The notes: generated by a model from the sequence alone, not told the origin. Positions 1 to 9,572 are shown, counted from the stretch's first letter. The stretch is DNA of 64,000 bases from Lentibacillus jeotgali (GCF_000224785.1 NZ_AGAV01000023.1:1-64000), one strand, 5' to 3'. Made by a program: numbers and translations.

Positions 1-175
1 GATGCTGAACCTTTTTTGGTTGATGTTCATCGATTCGAACATATACATCTTCTTGGGAAATAAAAGGATTTCCCCGGTCTAACACTTCTGTTACTGTTTG
101 TGGTAGAAATGTATACCCCACAATTAAAATTAATATTACTACAATTCCAATGCCAATGCCCTTGAGCTTTTTCAT
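1..175 (-). CDS. YxeA-like small exported protein (C-terminus beyond window)
   Basis: Partial gene; only about the first 58 residues are in the window. It begins MKKLKGIGIGIVVILILIV, a basic start followed by one hydrophobic segment, so a signal peptide or N-terminal anchor, then a polar region containing EDVYVRID. It is the last gene of the Bce-type operon. In B. subtilis the yxdJ-yxdK-yxdL-yxdM cluster ends in yxeA, and the gene order here is identical, which is the main reason for the call. An AAGGAT ribosome site lies just upstream of the start at 175. Function of YxeA is not well defined. Identity is inferred from position and topology. Confidence 0.5.
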   Translation of the reverse strand, partial: MKKLKGIGIGIVVILILIVGYTFLPQTVTEVLDRGNPFISQEDVYVRIDEHQPKKVQH

Positions 176-273
176 TATTCAACATCCTTTCAATACAAAA
201 AAGCAGCTATCTTACCATGATAGAATCAGACTCTCCGCCGCTATATGCTTTTAGACGGCAGAGGACTGCCCGT

Positions 274-2211
274 TTACAATGCTTCTCGAATCACTCGCTT
301 ATAGTAACGAACCGATAAAACACCGAAGATCGAGTACAGAATGGTATAAATGGCCATGACGATTACCGTTGGCGTTAACATTTCCGTACCAAATATGAAC
401 CAGCCTGATTTGACGGAGAAATAACTGTGCAACAGTCCGAGTATTAATGGAATACCGAAGTTGAAAAGTTGTTTATACCAAATACCACGAACTAAATCGT
501 CCTGGGTAAAGCCAAGTTTCCGTAAAATTGTGTATGTGGGCTTTTCCTCTTCACTCTCATCCATCTGTTTAAAGTATAGAATGCACCCGGATGTAATCAA
601 GAAAGCTAACCCGAGAAATCCGACAATAAACATAGTCAGACCGAGTTGTTGTTTTTGCTGGTTGACGCTTTCCAAGTAACTGTAAGCCGGATTTTTCTCC
701 TCGTTGTCCCAATCCTGAAAGATAGCATTTGCCTGATTCAGCTGATCATCATCGGCAATATCAATCCCGATGTATTCGTAACCGAAAGCTCCTTGGATGT
801 CCGGGTCCAGACTTTTTTCCAGCTGCTGATAATCGCGATCATCCACAACGACAACTGGAAAATTGAGTGACTGAATCCTTGGCAAAAGTGATCTTTCCTT
901 TGATTCTATATAATGTGCATCAATGGTACTGGTTTGACTGGACAGGGTTATGTTGCCCTCCTCTTGAAAGGAAAGGAATTGCGAAATGGAACCACCGACC
1001 CCGGTAAGGGCCGCTTCATCCGGTGAAACATTGATGTCCGCTGTTGCTTGGTCACTGACGACCACTATCCTGGTATTCTCCAGTTCACCATTAAAATTGC
1101 TCGGAGCCGATTCCAGAGCGTCTGTTATATCGGCACGGACAGTTATAAAATCAATCCGCGTTTCTTCATATCCGATTTGTTCCGCATTCAACTCTTCCAT
1201 AAAACTATCGGCATCATCTGCATCTGTAAGGGAAAAGTCATTAGGCGCTATCTGCTGGGCCGATTTTTCCGTTGAATAATAGGAAATATACGTGAGCGAT
1301 AATAAGCCGATTGCCAAAGCAGAAACGGTTGTTATGACCGTCAACAGTACAGCATTCGACTTCATGCGGAACATGATCGACGACAAGGATAGCACATTGT
1401 TAATCGATAAGTAGCCGGCTTTCGATTTGCGAATTAGCTGCAGGATAAAGCTGACCGATCCCTTGAAAAACAAGTAGGTGCCAATGATAACCGAACCTAA
1501 AATACTCAACATCGCAAAAAAGAGCTGGTTATCAATATCTCCACTGAATAGTTTCGTGGATAAATAATATCCGGTCATAATAAGTCCAATACCAATAATT
1601 CCGATCAGTATCTGCATAATCGACATTTTTTTCACATTCTCTGATTTGGACCTTATCTGAAACAGGGACAGAACGCTCTGCCGGTTTATAAACAAATAGT
1701 TCATGACCATAATGAACAGGTAAATGATAAGAAAGACAAGCAGCGTCTGTCCCGTGGCTTTAGCTGAAAAATTTAATGCCGCAACCTGATCAATCCCCGT
1801 TATTTGGAAGAAAATCAATTTAATCAGCTTTGAAGCGGCAAAACCGAGAAAAATGCCAATGACTATCGATCCGGCATAAAGGACACTATTTTCGATACTC
1901 AAAATGCGAAAAATCTTGCCTTTTGTCATGCCAATCAACTGAAATAAACCGATCTCTTTACTTCTACGTTTAATAAACAGATTGTTGGCATATAACAGAA
2001 ATACGGTAACAATGGCGATAAGTAATACTGATCCGGCGTAAATTCCCGCTGATCCTTTAGCGGTACCCGACATGGTGTCCAATGCCGGATCAAACTGCAG
2101 CGTGACAAATGCAAAATATAGCGCCACACTAAAGATCAAGGCGAATACGTACAGGTAGTAGCTCCGGATATTCTTCTTCAGACTTTGCCAAATCAGACGG
2201 TTAATGCTCAT
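274..2211 (-). CDS. Bce-type ABC transporter permease (FtsX-like)
   Basis: Membrane subunit of an antimicrobial-peptide sensing and detoxification ABC transporter, about 645 residues, the normal length for BceB/PsdB. Hydrophobic segments lie near the N-terminus ([14 protein letters not shown]), in two further clusters up to about residue 320, and in three C-terminal helices. Between them sits a large polar domain of roughly 200 residues that would face outside, the ligand-sensing domain typical of BceB. I place the start at 2211 ([11 protein letters not shown]), because GGGCGGTG lies seven bases upstream and BceB proteins begin this way. It overlaps the end of the ATPase gene by 11 bases, so the two are translationally coupled. 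The substrate cannot be read from sequence; members protect against bacitracin, nisin or cationic peptides. Confidence 0.93.
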   Translation of the reverse strand: MSINRLIWQSLKKNIRSYYLYVFALIFSVALYFAFVTLQFDPALDTMSGTAKGSAGIYAGSVLLIAIVTVFLLYANNLFIKRRSKEIGLFQLIGMTKGKIFRILSIENSVLYAGSIVIGIFLGFAASKLIKLIFFQITGIDQVAALNFSAKATGQTLLVFLIIYLFIMVMNYLFINRQSVLSLFQIRSKSENVKKMSIMQILIGIIGIGLIMTGYYLSTKLFSGDIDNQLFFAMLSILGSVIIGTYLFFKGSVSFILQLIRKSKAGYLSINNVLSLSSIMFRMKSNAVLLTVITTVSALAIGLLSLTYISYYSTEKSAQQIAPNDFSLTDADDADSFMEELNAEQIGYEETRIDFITVRADITDALESAPSNFNGELENTRIVVVSDQATADINVSPDEAALTGVGGSISQFLSFQEEGNITLSSQTSTIDAHYIESKERSLLPRIQSLNFPVVVVDDRDYQQLEKSLDPDIQGAFGYEYIGIDIADDDQLNQANAIFQDWDNEEKNPAYSYLESVNQQKQQLGLTMFIVGFLGLAFLITSGCILYFKQMDESEEEKPTYTILRKLGFTQDDLVRGIWYKQLFNFGIPLILGLLHSYFSVKSGWFIFGTEMLTPTVIVMAIYTILYSIFGVLSVRYYKRVIREAL

Positions 2212-2959
2212 TATAAACACCGCCCAGGACACCTTGTGTTGTCATGATGTCTTTTAAAAAGGTCTGCCGTGTTTGATCACCTTTATTGAGCTGGGTATAC
2301 ATTTGGCCGTCTTTGATAAAAACAACCCGTCCTGAATAGCTGGCAGCGACCGGGTCGTGGGTGACCATAACAATCGTTGCGTCCCGTGTGTGATTTAAGT
2401 TGTTCAGTTTATCTAATAAATCGGATGCTGATTTCGAGTCAAGGGCCCCAGTCGGTTCATCTGCAAAAATAATGCTTGGTTCGTGGATGAACGCACGCGC
2501 TGCCGATGTCCGCTGCTTTTGTCCGCCGGAAAGCTCATTCGGATACTTATTCCGGATGTCATAGATGCCGAGCTCGTCCGTTACTTCCTTAAATGTTCGG
2601 TTCGCCTCTTTTTTCGATACGTTATTAACGGACAGTGGCAGTAAAATATTTTCTTTGACGGTCAGCGTGTCAAGCAAATTATACTCCTGAAAAATAAATC
2701 CTAAATGATGTTTACGGAATGTTGCGAGCTGTTTATCTTTCATCGATGTTAATTCCTGTCCTTGAATGATGATCGTTCCTCGGTTTACCCGGTCAATGGA
2801 AGAAAGCACATTAAGCAGTGTTGTCTTTCCAGAACCAGATGCCCCCATAATACTGACGAATTCGCCTTTATCGACGTTAATATCAATCCCTTTTAAGACT
2901 TCTTGTTTATTAAATTTGTTTCCAAAGCTTTTATGAATTTTCATTGCTTGTAACATCAT
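2201..2959 (-). CDS. Bce-type ABC transporter ATP-binding protein
   Basis: ATPase partner of the permease, about 252 residues. Walker [10 protein letters not shown], signature LSGGQKQR and Walker [13 protein letters not shown] are all intact, and the GALD ending is typical of the MacB/LolD/BceA group. The open frame extends upstream, but the start at 2959 ([14 protein letters not shown]) is chosen because AAGGAG sits seven bases ahead and the family begins shortly before this motif. It is separated by 94 bases from the histidine kinase gene upstream, so transporter expression may have its own promoter, as in other bce-like loci where the response regulator activates the transporter genes. Confidence 0.93.
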   Translation of the reverse strand: MMLQAMKIHKSFGNKFNKQEVLKGIDINVDKGEFVSIMGASGSGKTTLLNVLSSIDRVNRGTIIIQGQELTSMKDKQLATFRKHHLGFIFQEYNLLDTLTVKENILLPLSVNNVSKKEANRTFKEVTDELGIYDIRNKYPNELSGGQKQRTSAARAFIHEPSIIFADEPTGALDSKSASDLLDKLNNLNHTRDATIVMVTHDPVAASYSGRVVFIKDGQMYTQLNKGDQTRQTFLKDIMTTQGVLGGVYNEH

Positions 2960-3053
2960 GTCCTCACTCCTTAAACTATTTCCATCATAAACGTATGCCA
3001 TCCATTTTTCCTGCGATTCACCGAACAAATGATACTGGCATGTGACAATCTTG

Positions 3054-4052
3054 TCACATGCCAGTAATCGCAACAAATTCATTTTTGTTGGGAAATGTTA
3101 ATGTAAATGTCGACCCTTCTCCGACATTGGATTGAACACTGATCTTGATGTGTAATGGTTTTAGCGCATTTTTTACCAAATAGAGTCCCATACCAGATGA
3201 AGCGGTGTCCTGATGGGCAGTAGTAGAGGTGAAACCGCGGTCAAAAATGCGCGGCAAGTCTTTGGCATCAATACCTCTGCCGTGGTCCTTGATGGCAAGC
3301 GTTGTGTGCTGTTGTTCACGGTAGCTGGTGATCGAAATATCGGCACTTTCCGTATATTTGATGGCGTTGGTTAACAGCTGCCGAATAATGAAGACGAGCC
3401 ATTTGGCATCCGTTAAAACCTCCTCTATTTCTAAAGAAACGTCAAAACCGATCCCCTTGCGCATACACCAGGATTGTAATGCTTTTATTTCCTGAAAAAT
3501 CAGTGGTTCCAGGTTGGTTTGTTCGATATATAAGTCGTTTTCCATAAAAGGAATGCGCTTTTGATGCAGCTGCTGATCAAGAAGTAGGTACATTCGCAGC
3601 CATTCGTACTTTAATTGCTCTTTAACCTTTTTATCTTCTACGCGTTCAACCATGAGCTGCATTGCGGTTAATGGTGTTTTCACTTCATGGATCCACAATA
3701 AAAGCTCATCTTTTTCTTGTTCCAATTTTATATTGTGTTGTGAAAGCTCATTTTTGTACTGTTTCGTTTGCCCATCAAGTCGTTCTTCAACAATTTTTTC
3801 GAACGGGCTCGTTCCCTTATTTATATCGGTTAAGTCGTAATCACTATCCCGTAGTTGTTTATAAAATGCTGTTTCCTTTCGATAGCGGACGATGGCAAAT
3901 ACGACCAGGGTAACAGTCGATAAAAAGACAATATATAAGATGGGACGGGTCGTGATGCTCGGGTCGATCACGGCAATAAAAATCGTAAGCAGTTGTAATC
4001 CGATAAATAGGATTAGCCAGCTGCATCGCTCGATTAAGTACTTTTTAATCAT
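3054..4052 (-). CDS. Intramembrane-sensing histidine kinase (BceS-like)
   Basis: Sensor kinase of 332 residues. Two closely spaced hydrophobic helices at about residues 12-60 are joined by a very short external loop, so there is no extracellular sensor domain. This is the hallmark of intramembrane-sensing kinases that read the activity of their cognate ABC transporter. The dimerisation box is [13 protein letters not shown] with the phosphorylatable histidine. The N box ([10 protein letters not shown]), G1 box (DHGRGID) and G2 box (SGMGLYLVK) are present. The start overlaps the response-regulator stop by eight bases. It presumably phosphorylates the regulator encoded at 4045-4749. Confidence 0.92.
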   Translation of the reverse strand: MIKKYLIERCSWLILFIGLQLLTIFIAVIDPSITTRPILYIVFLSTVTLVVFAIVRYRKETAFYKQLRDSDYDLTDINKGTSPFEKIVEERLDGQTKQYKNELSQHNIKLEQEKDELLLWIHEVKTPLTAMQLMVERVEDKKVKEQLKYEWLRMYLLLDQQLHQKRIPFMENDLYIEQTNLEPLIFQEIKALQSWCMRKGIGFDVSLEIEEVLTDAKWLVFIIRQLLTNAIKYTESADISITSYREQQHTTLAIKDHGRGIDAKDLPRIFDRGFTSTTAHQDTASSGMGLYLVKNALKPLHIKISVQSNVGEGSTFTLTFPNKNEFVAITGM

Positions 4053-4749
4053 TTGGTTGGGCCACCTCTTTTGCCTGATAGCCTTGCCCGACTTTTGTCT
4101 CGATAAAACGGCCTAATGCGAGTTCATCCAACCGCTTTCGCAGCCGGTTCACATTGACGGTCAAGGTATTGTCACTAATGAAACGTTCGTCATCCCAAAG
4201 CCTCTGGATGATTTCTTCGCGGCTGACAATTTCGTTTTTACGCTCGATTAAAACTTTCAGGATGTACATTTCATTTTTCGTTAACTCAATCGTACCTTTC
4301 TGATTGGTTACTGTATTTTTGGCATAATCAAGCGTCGCGCTATTCCACGTGCGCAGTTCTATTTGCTCCGTGTTGTAATCATAAACGCGTCGGAGGATCG
4401 CTTGTATTTTTGCAATCAATACATCAAAGTGGAACGGCTTCTGAACATAATCATCCGCGCCAAGCTGCATCGACATGACCATATCGGTAGGATGATCGCG
4501 GGAAGATAAAAAGATAATGGGAACATTGGAGTGCGTCCGAATCATCCGGCACCAATGGAAACCATCGTATTTCGGCAATTGTATATCAATAATAACCAAA
4601 TCTGGTTTTAGGCTTGTAAAATCTTGCATGATTTCATTAAAGCTACTTACACCGTATACTTCATAATCCCAACTGGAAAGGCGTTCCTCTATTTCTTGAA
4701 ACAAGCTTGTATCATCTTCAATTAGCAAAATGTTGGACAATGGAATCAC
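4045..4749 (-). CDS. OmpR-family response regulator (BceR-like)
   Basis: Two-component regulator of 234 residues. The receiver domain starts ILLIEDD, carries the likely phosphoacceptor Asp in LVIIDIQLPKYDG and the conserved Lys in YVQKPF. The C-terminal winged helix (about residues 135-230) contains LTVNVNRLRKRL and the VGQGY turn. First gene of the minus-strand operon. The annotated start is GTG at 4749; a TTG three codons later at 4740 is equally plausible because the usual start is two or three residues before ILLIEDD. It likely activates the downstream transporter genes when the kinase reports peptide stress. Confidence 0.93.
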   Translation of the reverse strand: MIPLSNILLIEDDTSLFQEIEERLSSWDYEVYGVSSFNEIMQDFTSLKPDLVIIDIQLPKYDGFHWCRMIRTHSNVPIIFLSSRDHPTDMVMSMQLGADDYVQKPFHFDVLIAKIQAILRRVYDYNTEQIELRTWNSATLDYAKNTVTNQKGTIELTKNEMYILKVLIERKNEIVSREEIIQRLWDDERFISDNTLTVNVNRLRKRLDELALGRFIETKVGQGYQAKEVAQPND

Positions 4750-4777
4750 TCACTTTTTGAAACATTCTCTAGTTCCA

Positions 4778-4807
4778 TTGTAGCGAAACTGTTTTATCGT
4801 GTATAAT
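4778..4807 (+). promoter_or_regulatory. Possible sigma-A promoter pointing toward the hexosaminidase gene
   Basis: TTGTAG at 4778-4783 and a perfect TATAAT at 4802-4807, 18 bases apart. It would leave a leader of almost 300 bases before the start at 5103. The rest of the 4750-5102 gap shows no convincing gene. Confidence 0.35.
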
Positions 4808-5102
4808 GCAGTGGTTATGAAAATATTCAGTTAAATGTTATAAGTGTAATTAGGTTTTGTGATAAGATTGAAGTAAAAGAACATGTTGGAACATGCGGAA
4901 ACGTAGTAGCAAAAGTGATGGTTACCTTTTGTTCTTCAATATCGGCTAAATATCGGAAAAGACTATTCAGCAATCGGTCGCTTTTCTCTAATTAAGAATA
5001 ACGCCAATATATTGAGGGTTTAAATTAGGGAGTCGGGGTGTCAGAGGCTCCCTATTACACTGCAAACCGAATAATGGAATGATTATTCGCGGAGGAATTA
5101 CT

Positions 5103-6800
5103 ATGATCAAGCGCATCACCATTATAATCCTCATTGCTATCATCGCTCTTGGGGCGGCTTTCTTTTTCATCCGTTCATTGGGCGATAATACAAATGATAA
5201 ACAAGCAGACCAACAACCAAAGAATCCATCATCGAGTCATGAGAATGAAGAGGCCCAAGAGCCTGAAGCAGCATTGGACAATATATTTAACTTAGCCAAA
5301 CAAGGAAAAATCCCGCAAAGTAATATCGTTGTCGGTAAAACAACCACCGATGGGGTGCAAAAAACTTGGGGGAAACCGGATAAGACCACGGATACGGATG
5401 TCGGGCGTTTTTTGAACTATCCATCACATGACATTGATGTCGGTATTACAGACGGTATTGTGTCCGATATGCGTTCATCGCAGGATCAATTCACGTCGTT
5501 CGATTTTGAAACAATTAAATCATATAAAAAATTTGATGATACGCATTACTACCAGGATGATGATCACAATCAAATCATTCTTGTTTATGAACTTTCTAAT
5601 GATTATGTCTTGAAATGGGCGTTCCCGAAGCCTTCCGGTGATGCTGATAACCCTGACGTGGATCATATTTCATTATCGAAGGAAATAAGCAGAGGCGATA
5701 AAGGCATTCATTCAGGTGATACAGGCAACAATATGAGCCTTAATGAAAAAATCGGGCAAATGATTTTTAGCGGTGTTAATGGAACAAAAATGACGGCTGA
5801 GACAAGAAGTATCATTCAAAAGTATCATGTTGGAGGTGTCATTTTATATGGCGATAACATTACAAGCAAGACGCAAACCGTCAACTTTTTAAATGAGATG
5901 AAAACTGCGAATGCTGACAATCCTTACCCATTATTACTGGGGGTCGATGAAGAAGGCGGCAGTGTGACGCGAATGCCTGATGGGGTGAAAAGTTTGCCGT
6001 CAAGTCGTTCGATTGGGAAGATGAATGATCCAGATGTGGCCTTTCAAGCTGGTTCCATCCTCGGTAAGCAGATGAAAACACTCGGTTTCAATTTGGATTT
6101 TGCGCCTGTCCTCGATGTTAACAGTAATCCGGATAATCCTGTTATCGGCGATCGTTCGTTTGGCAACAATCCGAAAATCGTATCAAAGTTGGGTATCCAG
6201 ACGATGAAAGGAATCCAAAGTGAAGGGGTTATTTCAGTCATGAAGCATTTTCCCGGGCATGGGGATACCAGCAAGGATTCCCATTTAAAACTTCCTAAGG
6301 TTGATAAAAGCTACGGGGAACTGTCTAAATTGGAACTTGCGCCATTCAGGGAAGCCATTTCGAAGGGTGCTGATGTCAGCATGGTTGCACATATTCTGCT
6401 ACCAAAAATCGATGAAAATTATCCTGCCTCCATGTCAAAAAAGGTAATAACGGGCATTTTGCGGGAGGATCTTGATTTTGATGGTGTCGTAATCACCGAT
6501 GACTTGACGATGGGCGCCATTACAAATCAATATAATGTCGCTGAGGCAGCCGTCCGGTCAGTGAAAGCAGGCGGAGATTTATTGCTTGTTGCCCATAATT
6601 CGGATTTGATTCCCACTGTATTTGATAAATTAAAAACTGCTGTTGAAAACGGGGAAATAAGCGAAGAAAGGATTAATAAAAGCGTTGAACGCATCACACA
6701 CTTGAAAGAAAAGTACCAGCTTTCGGATGAAAAGACACCAAACCTCAATGTTCAGTCGATTAATGAGGAAGTGGAAACCATTCGGGAAAAGGCGTACTGA
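5103..6800 (+). CDS. nagZ: Membrane-anchored GH3 beta-N-acetylhexosaminidase with N-terminal DUF4309-like domain
   Basis: Predicted to cleave GlcNAc from muropeptides during peptidoglycan turnover outside the cell. About 565 residues. The start at 5103 follows GGAGG by seven bases; a hydrophobic anchor (IIILIAIIALGAAFFFI) comes first. Residues about 50-185 (IFNLAKQGKIPQSNI, then TWGKPDKT) resemble the YjgB/DUF4309 domain. The GH3 NagZ barrel follows from about residue 215. It contains KHFPGHGDTSKDSH, which carries the Asp-His dyad of NagZ enzymes, and ITDDLTMGA, which holds the nucleophile Asp. The B. subtilis NagZ has a different C-terminal extension, so the N-terminal DUF4309 fusion is the odd point. 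It appears monocistronic. Confidence 0.85.
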   Translation: MIKRITIIILIAIIALGAAFFFIRSLGDNTNDKQADQQPKNPSSSHENEEAQEPEAALDNIFNLAKQGKIPQSNIVVGKTTTDGVQKTWGKPDKTTDTDVGRFLNYPSHDIDVGITDGIVSDMRSSQDQFTSFDFETIKSYKKFDDTHYYQDDDHNQIILVYELSNDYVLKWAFPKPSGDADNPDVDHISLSKEISRGDKGIHSGDTGNNMSLNEKIGQMIFSGVNGTKMTAETRSIIQKYHVGGVILYGDNITSKTQTVNFLNEMKTANADNPYPLLLGVDEEGGSVTRMPDGVKSLPSSRSIGKMNDPDVAFQAGSILGKQMKTLGFNLDFAPVLDVNSNPDNPVIGDRSFGNNPKIVSKLGIQTMKGIQSEGVISVMKHFPGHGDTSKDSHLKLPKVDKSYGELSKLELAPFREAISKGADVSMVAHILLPKIDENYPASMSKKVITGILREDLDFDGVVITDDLTMGAITNQYNVAEAAVRSVKAGGDLLLVAHNSDLIPTVFDKLKTAVENGEISEERINKSVERITHLKEKYQLSDEKTPNLNVQSINEEVETIREKAY

Positions 6801-7039
6801 TTATCACGAAGGGTGCATGCTCATTCGTTATATGAGGAGGCATTTAAGCTTTGACAACGAACCGCGAAAGCCTTCAACGATATGAATTAGTGGGGGATTG
6901 CTTATTAAAGAAAAGGGCGCCATTCCGGAATAAGTCTTGGAATGGAACAACCTTTAAACGGACTATTACAGGAAAAGATATCCGTGTTATTCTGTATAAC
7001 AGATATTATAACAGTATTAAATGAAAGGATTGTGTAATT

Positions 7040-7114
7040 ATGGATTTTTAGGCTAACATCATTTTTATTGCTTCTGCTATAGCTGTCACTGTTGCTTTAT
7101 TTGACGCAGAATAA
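7040..7114 (+). pseudogene. Tiny membrane-protein ORF with amber stop at codon 4
   Basis: AAAGGA precedes ATG at 7040. The frame reads M-D-F-stop, then continues ANIIFIASAIAVTVALFDAE to a TAA at 7112. The stretch after the stop is a clean hydrophobic helix ending in acidic residues, like the small membrane peptides common in Bacillaceae. A TGG-to-TAG change would explain it. It could also be chance. Confidence 0.3.
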
Positions 7115-7163
7115 AGCGGGTGAGCATTTATGATGAAAAAACAAAAAAATTTATTCAATCATC

Positions 7164-7199
7164 GGGCGCTTTTCCGTAATAAGAGGGGCGTCCTTTTTT
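7164..7199 (+). repeat. Copy of the degenerate GGGCGC repeat
   Basis: Contains ATCGGGCGCTTTTCCGTAAT followed by a second GGGGCGTCC and a T run. The same motif family occurs near 6915, 9541, 9937, 12602, 14022 and 14499 (see findings). Confidence 0.5.
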
Positions 7200-7303
7200 C
7201 CGTATGAGGGGCAGATTGTGGAATGAATCAATTAGTATTCTGAAACTTTTTATGCTATTGATCGTACGGCTATGAAAGTATTATTTAAATGGAGGCAGAT
7301 ATA

Positions 7304-7396
7304 GTGCGCTTCAAAGGACCGGTATTAAAGTACGTTGTATTAATTATTGCTATTATTGCTTTTATTGGCTGGGCTTTTTTGGGCTGGGAATTTTAA
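7304..7396 (+). CDS. 30-residue single-helix membrane peptide
   Basis: GTG start at 7304 with GGAGG at 7291-7295, eight bases ahead. The product is VRFKGPVLK followed by a strongly hydrophobic helix (YVVLIIAIIAFIGWAFLGW) and EF. It is too short for normal gene calling, but the ribosome site and composition support it. It sits directly upstream of another small membrane gene (7428), possibly in the same transcript. Function unknown. Confidence 0.45.
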   Translation: MRFKGPVLKYVVLIIAIIAFIGWAFLGWEF

Positions 7397-7511
7397 TAAA
7401 AAGCTTGTCTGAAATGAGGAGAATCTTATGATTCGGTTTGGAGTTCTTTTGATACCAATGGCTATCACAATATTTATTTTATCAAATGTAATATCCTTTT
7501 TTATAATTAAC

Positions 7512-8873
7512 TCAACTTTCGCAGGCTAAATTAGGCAGGTAAACCCTGATATAGTTCGGCAGACCCGCTATCCATTGTTGTAGTTGCCTTTTGATGAGTT
7601 GTTGTACTTTCTTATTAGTCGTTTTCAAGGTATCTTCAAGAATCTCGATTAGTTGCTGTAGCGCAACAGCCCAATCAAGGTCATTTACTTCATCACATAA
7701 TTCATAAAACATACCGCCTAATGTTCGGTCATCTGTACTGCAGCGATTTTGCCATGCCAGGACAATATACCTTGTAAACACAATGGTCGTGTGACTGATA
7801 AGCGCATCATATGAACGACTCTGGAACTCCTTTTGGAGTTTCAAAAGAGACTTTGTCGTTTTGAAGAAAACTTCAATATCCCAGCGCATGCCATAAATAC
7901 GAATGATTTCCTGATCACTTAGTGTGAAGTCAGTACTCAGAATCGCAAGCCAGTTACTTTTCTTGTTTCGGTTACGGACGAAAACAACTTTGACAGGGAC
8001 ACCATTGGCCTGTGTTGTATGGATGGAGCGCAAAATGCCCCTTTTTCCATCGGTCGGTGAAGCCAGTCGATACAGTTGATCCAGGCTTACACGTTTACCA
8101 TTTACAAGATATCGCTGCTTTAACTTTTTGACCATGCCAATCACGTCAAGGCCTTGTTCTGTCAGGTCTTTAATAAGGGGCTGTTGTGTAAACCATGAAT
8201 CCATCAGTACATAGGAGGCATCAATACCGGCGTTCATCGCACGTTTAATCATACCCGGAATCTGTTCCGGCGCCGTTTGTAACGCTTCTTGACGACGCTT
8301 GTAACCAGAACTGCGTTTATCAATGTCTTCAGATATTCCGTTAATCTTGCTTTTTTTCGAACTCAACAGCGAAAAATCGACGGGTAGGAATGTAGCACCA
8401 TCAGACCATCCAAGTGTCAACATCCGAAAACCTTTGTAGAAACGCATTTTCTGTGATGCATGATCAAAACAGCGAGCCAGAAGCTCTACGTGTTTACTTC
8501 GGTTCCGATCATAAGATGAATCATCTAAGATGAGAACCTTTGGACGGTCATGGCGTGTCAGCTTTGATACCTTACTAATCGTATAAGCGACCAGTGAAAG
8601 CAGAAAACGGCGCCAGTTGAACGTCGATTGATTCAGAAACCGATAAACGGTATCCTTTGCCGGAACATCATTGACTTTTTTGCTTTCAAGCGTCCGAAAC
8701 CAGTTTTTGTTTTCAAAGATTAAACTAAAGATTAGCTGAAAAATGTAAGCACACGAAAAGCCAAAGGACTTCGTAATGCCTGCGTTGCGCAAGTGTTTTA
8801 ACACATTTAATTCTATAAATGTCGATTTTATTTCATTTGGCAGTTGCTTATTCAGGTCGTTTTTCGCTATCAT
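7512..8873 (-). CDS. IS4-family DDE transposase
   Basis: About 453 residues. DDE-type catalytic region: first Asp within VLILDDSSYDRN, second Asp in YVLMDSWFTQ, and the Glu in the YGMRWDIEVFFKTTKS stretch, which matches the Y-(2)-R-(3)-E-(6)-K signature of IS4 transposases. The start at 8873 (MIAKNDLNK) is preceded by GAGGTG at nine bases; a GTG four codons upstream overlaps that ribosome site and is less likely. The frame is intact. Confidence 0.92.
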   Translation of the reverse strand: MIAKNDLNKQLPNEIKSTFIELNVLKHLRNAGITKSFGFSCAYIFQLIFSLIFENKNWFRTLESKKVNDVPAKDTVYRFLNQSTFNWRRFLLSLVAYTISKVSKLTRHDRPKVLILDDSSYDRNRSKHVELLARCFDHASQKMRFYKGFRMLTLGWSDGATFLPVDFSLLSSKKSKINGISEDIDKRSSGYKRRQEALQTAPEQIPGMIKRAMNAGIDASYVLMDSWFTQQPLIKDLTEQGLDVIGMVKKLKQRYLVNGKRVSLDQLYRLASPTDGKRGILRSIHTTQANGVPVKVVFVRNRNKKSNWLAILSTDFTLSDQEIIRIYGMRWDIEVFFKTTKSLLKLQKEFQSRSYDALISHTTIVFTRYIVLAWQNRCSTDDRTLGGMFYELCDEVNDLDWAVALQQLIEILEDTLKTTNKKVQQLIKRQLQQWIAGLPNYIRVYLPNLACES

Positions 8874-8881
8874 AGTAGGAG

Positions 8882-8941
8882 ACACCTCTTCTATTTTGGT
8901 AGTGATTGTGGTTAAATCAACTATACCAAAAGCTGAGGTGT
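8882..8941. repeat. Internal hairpin upstream of the IS4 transposase
   Basis: ACACCTC (8882-8888) pairs with GAGGTGT (8935-8941), and TTTTGGTA with TACCAAAA. It overlaps the transposase leader including its ribosome site. Such leader hairpins in IS10/IS231-type elements hide the ribosome site when transcription enters from outside. The role here is inferred. Confidence 0.55.
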
Positions 8942-9166
8942 TTTTTCATGTTATAGCCTAATGTCAAGCACTATATGTCAGACCCGACGGGTCCTGATAG
9001 GTGTTGAATTCATTGCGATTTTCTTGGTGCGAAAGTTGAGTAATTAATGTAAAAGTTAGTCTTATTCTTTTTATAAGTTCTATTGTGATTGGAATTTTAG
9101 GTCTTCTTTTAATTTTTATTGGTGTGCTGAGAGACAGAATTAAAGAGAAAAAGGAGGAAGATCAGG

Positions 9167-9487
9167 ATGATCTTAGTAAATACTGAAACTGTTCCAGGAT
9201 ACAAAATTACGGAAGTGCAAGGAATGGTTCGAGGTAACATTGTTCAAGCAAAAAATATTGGGAAAGATCTTGTTTCTAGTTTTAGAAATGTCGTGGGTGG
9301 AGAAATGAAAGAATATACAGAAATGCTAACGGAATCCAGACAAAAGGCTACACAGCAAATGGTTCAAGAAGCGGAAAAGTTAGGAGCCGGTGCAGTAGTT
9401 AATGTTCGATTTGTGACATCACAAGTTGCCAGTGGAGCTGCAGAACTTTTGGCGTATGGAACAGCAGTCAATATTCAAAAGCGATAA
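9167..9487 (+). CDS. ybjQ: YbjQ/UPF0145 family protein
   Basis: 106 residues, full length for the family. Starts MILVNTETVPGYKI, then GMVRGNIVQAKNIGKDL, EKLGAGAVVNVRF and LLAYGTAV, all typical of YbjQ-like proteins (PF01906), which form a pentameric beta-rich fold; a heavy-metal-binding role has been proposed but is not established. AAGGAGGAAG lies just upstream. In the ancestral arrangement its start overlapped the small membrane gene now split by the IS4 element, so its expression may have been altered by the insertion. Confidence 0.9.
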   Translation: MILVNTETVPGYKITEVQGMVRGNIVQAKNIGKDLVSSFRNVVGGEMKEYTEMLTESRQKATQQMVQEAEKLGAGAVVNVRFVTSQVASGAAELLAYGTAVNIQKR

Positions 9488-9540
9488 ATCGGTTGAATAT
9501 TTTTCCTTGTTAACAAATAACAAAAGATGGGTAGTTTTAT

Positions 9541-9572
9541 ACTCCGTAATAGGACGCTTTAATCGAAGAAGA
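9541..9572 (+). repeat. Copy of the degenerate GGGCGC repeat
   Basis: ACTCCGTAATAGGACGCTTT followed by AATCGAAGAAGA. Lies between ybjQ and the next small membrane gene. Confidence 0.5.

Larger units (their letters stand above)
6801..7303 (+). other. Gene-poor stretch with decayed small ORFs and GGGCGC repeats
   Basis: No intact conserved gene. A TTG-started frame at 6851-7024 (57 codons) has a strong GAGGAGG ahead of it but runs through one copy of the GGGCGC repeat (6915-6950) and matches nothing I recognise. A small membrane frame at 7040-7114 is broken by a stop. A 25-codon frame (7131-7208) runs through a second repeat copy. The stretch looks like intergenic drift. Confidence 0.5.
7511..9040 (-). 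mobile_element. IS4-family insertion sequence, complete
   Basis: A 1530-bp element bounded by 13-bp perfect terminal inverted repeats, CTCAACTTTCGCA at 7511-7523 and its complement at 9028-9040. It is flanked by the direct duplication TAATTAA (7504-7510 and 9041-9047). One transposase gene fills it on the minus strand; its stop codon lies inside the left terminal repeat. Perfect ends and an intact transposase suggest a recent insertion. Confidence 0.92.
7428..9186 (+). pseudogene. Two-helix small membrane protein gene interrupted by the IS4-family element
   Basis: The 5' part runs from ATG 7428 (GAGGAG upstream) to the insertion at 7510; the 3' part runs from 9048 to TGA 9184-9186. Removing the element and one copy of the 7-bp duplication TAATTAA gives one uninterrupted frame of about 73 codons. 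It starts MIRFGVLLIPMAITIFIL, has a second helix (LILFISSIVIGILGLLLIF), then a charged tail DRIKEKKEEDQDDLSKY. The intact gene would overlap the start of the YbjQ gene (9167), implying coupling. As it stands the first part would end in the IS (TAA at 7527-7529). Topology is direct from sequence; function unknown. Confidence 0.8.

Noticed and set aside
6851-7024. TTG-started frame of 57 codons with a strong GAGGAGG
   Set aside because: It reads straight through a GGGCGC repeat copy and has no recognisable protein character, so it is noted only within the gap description.
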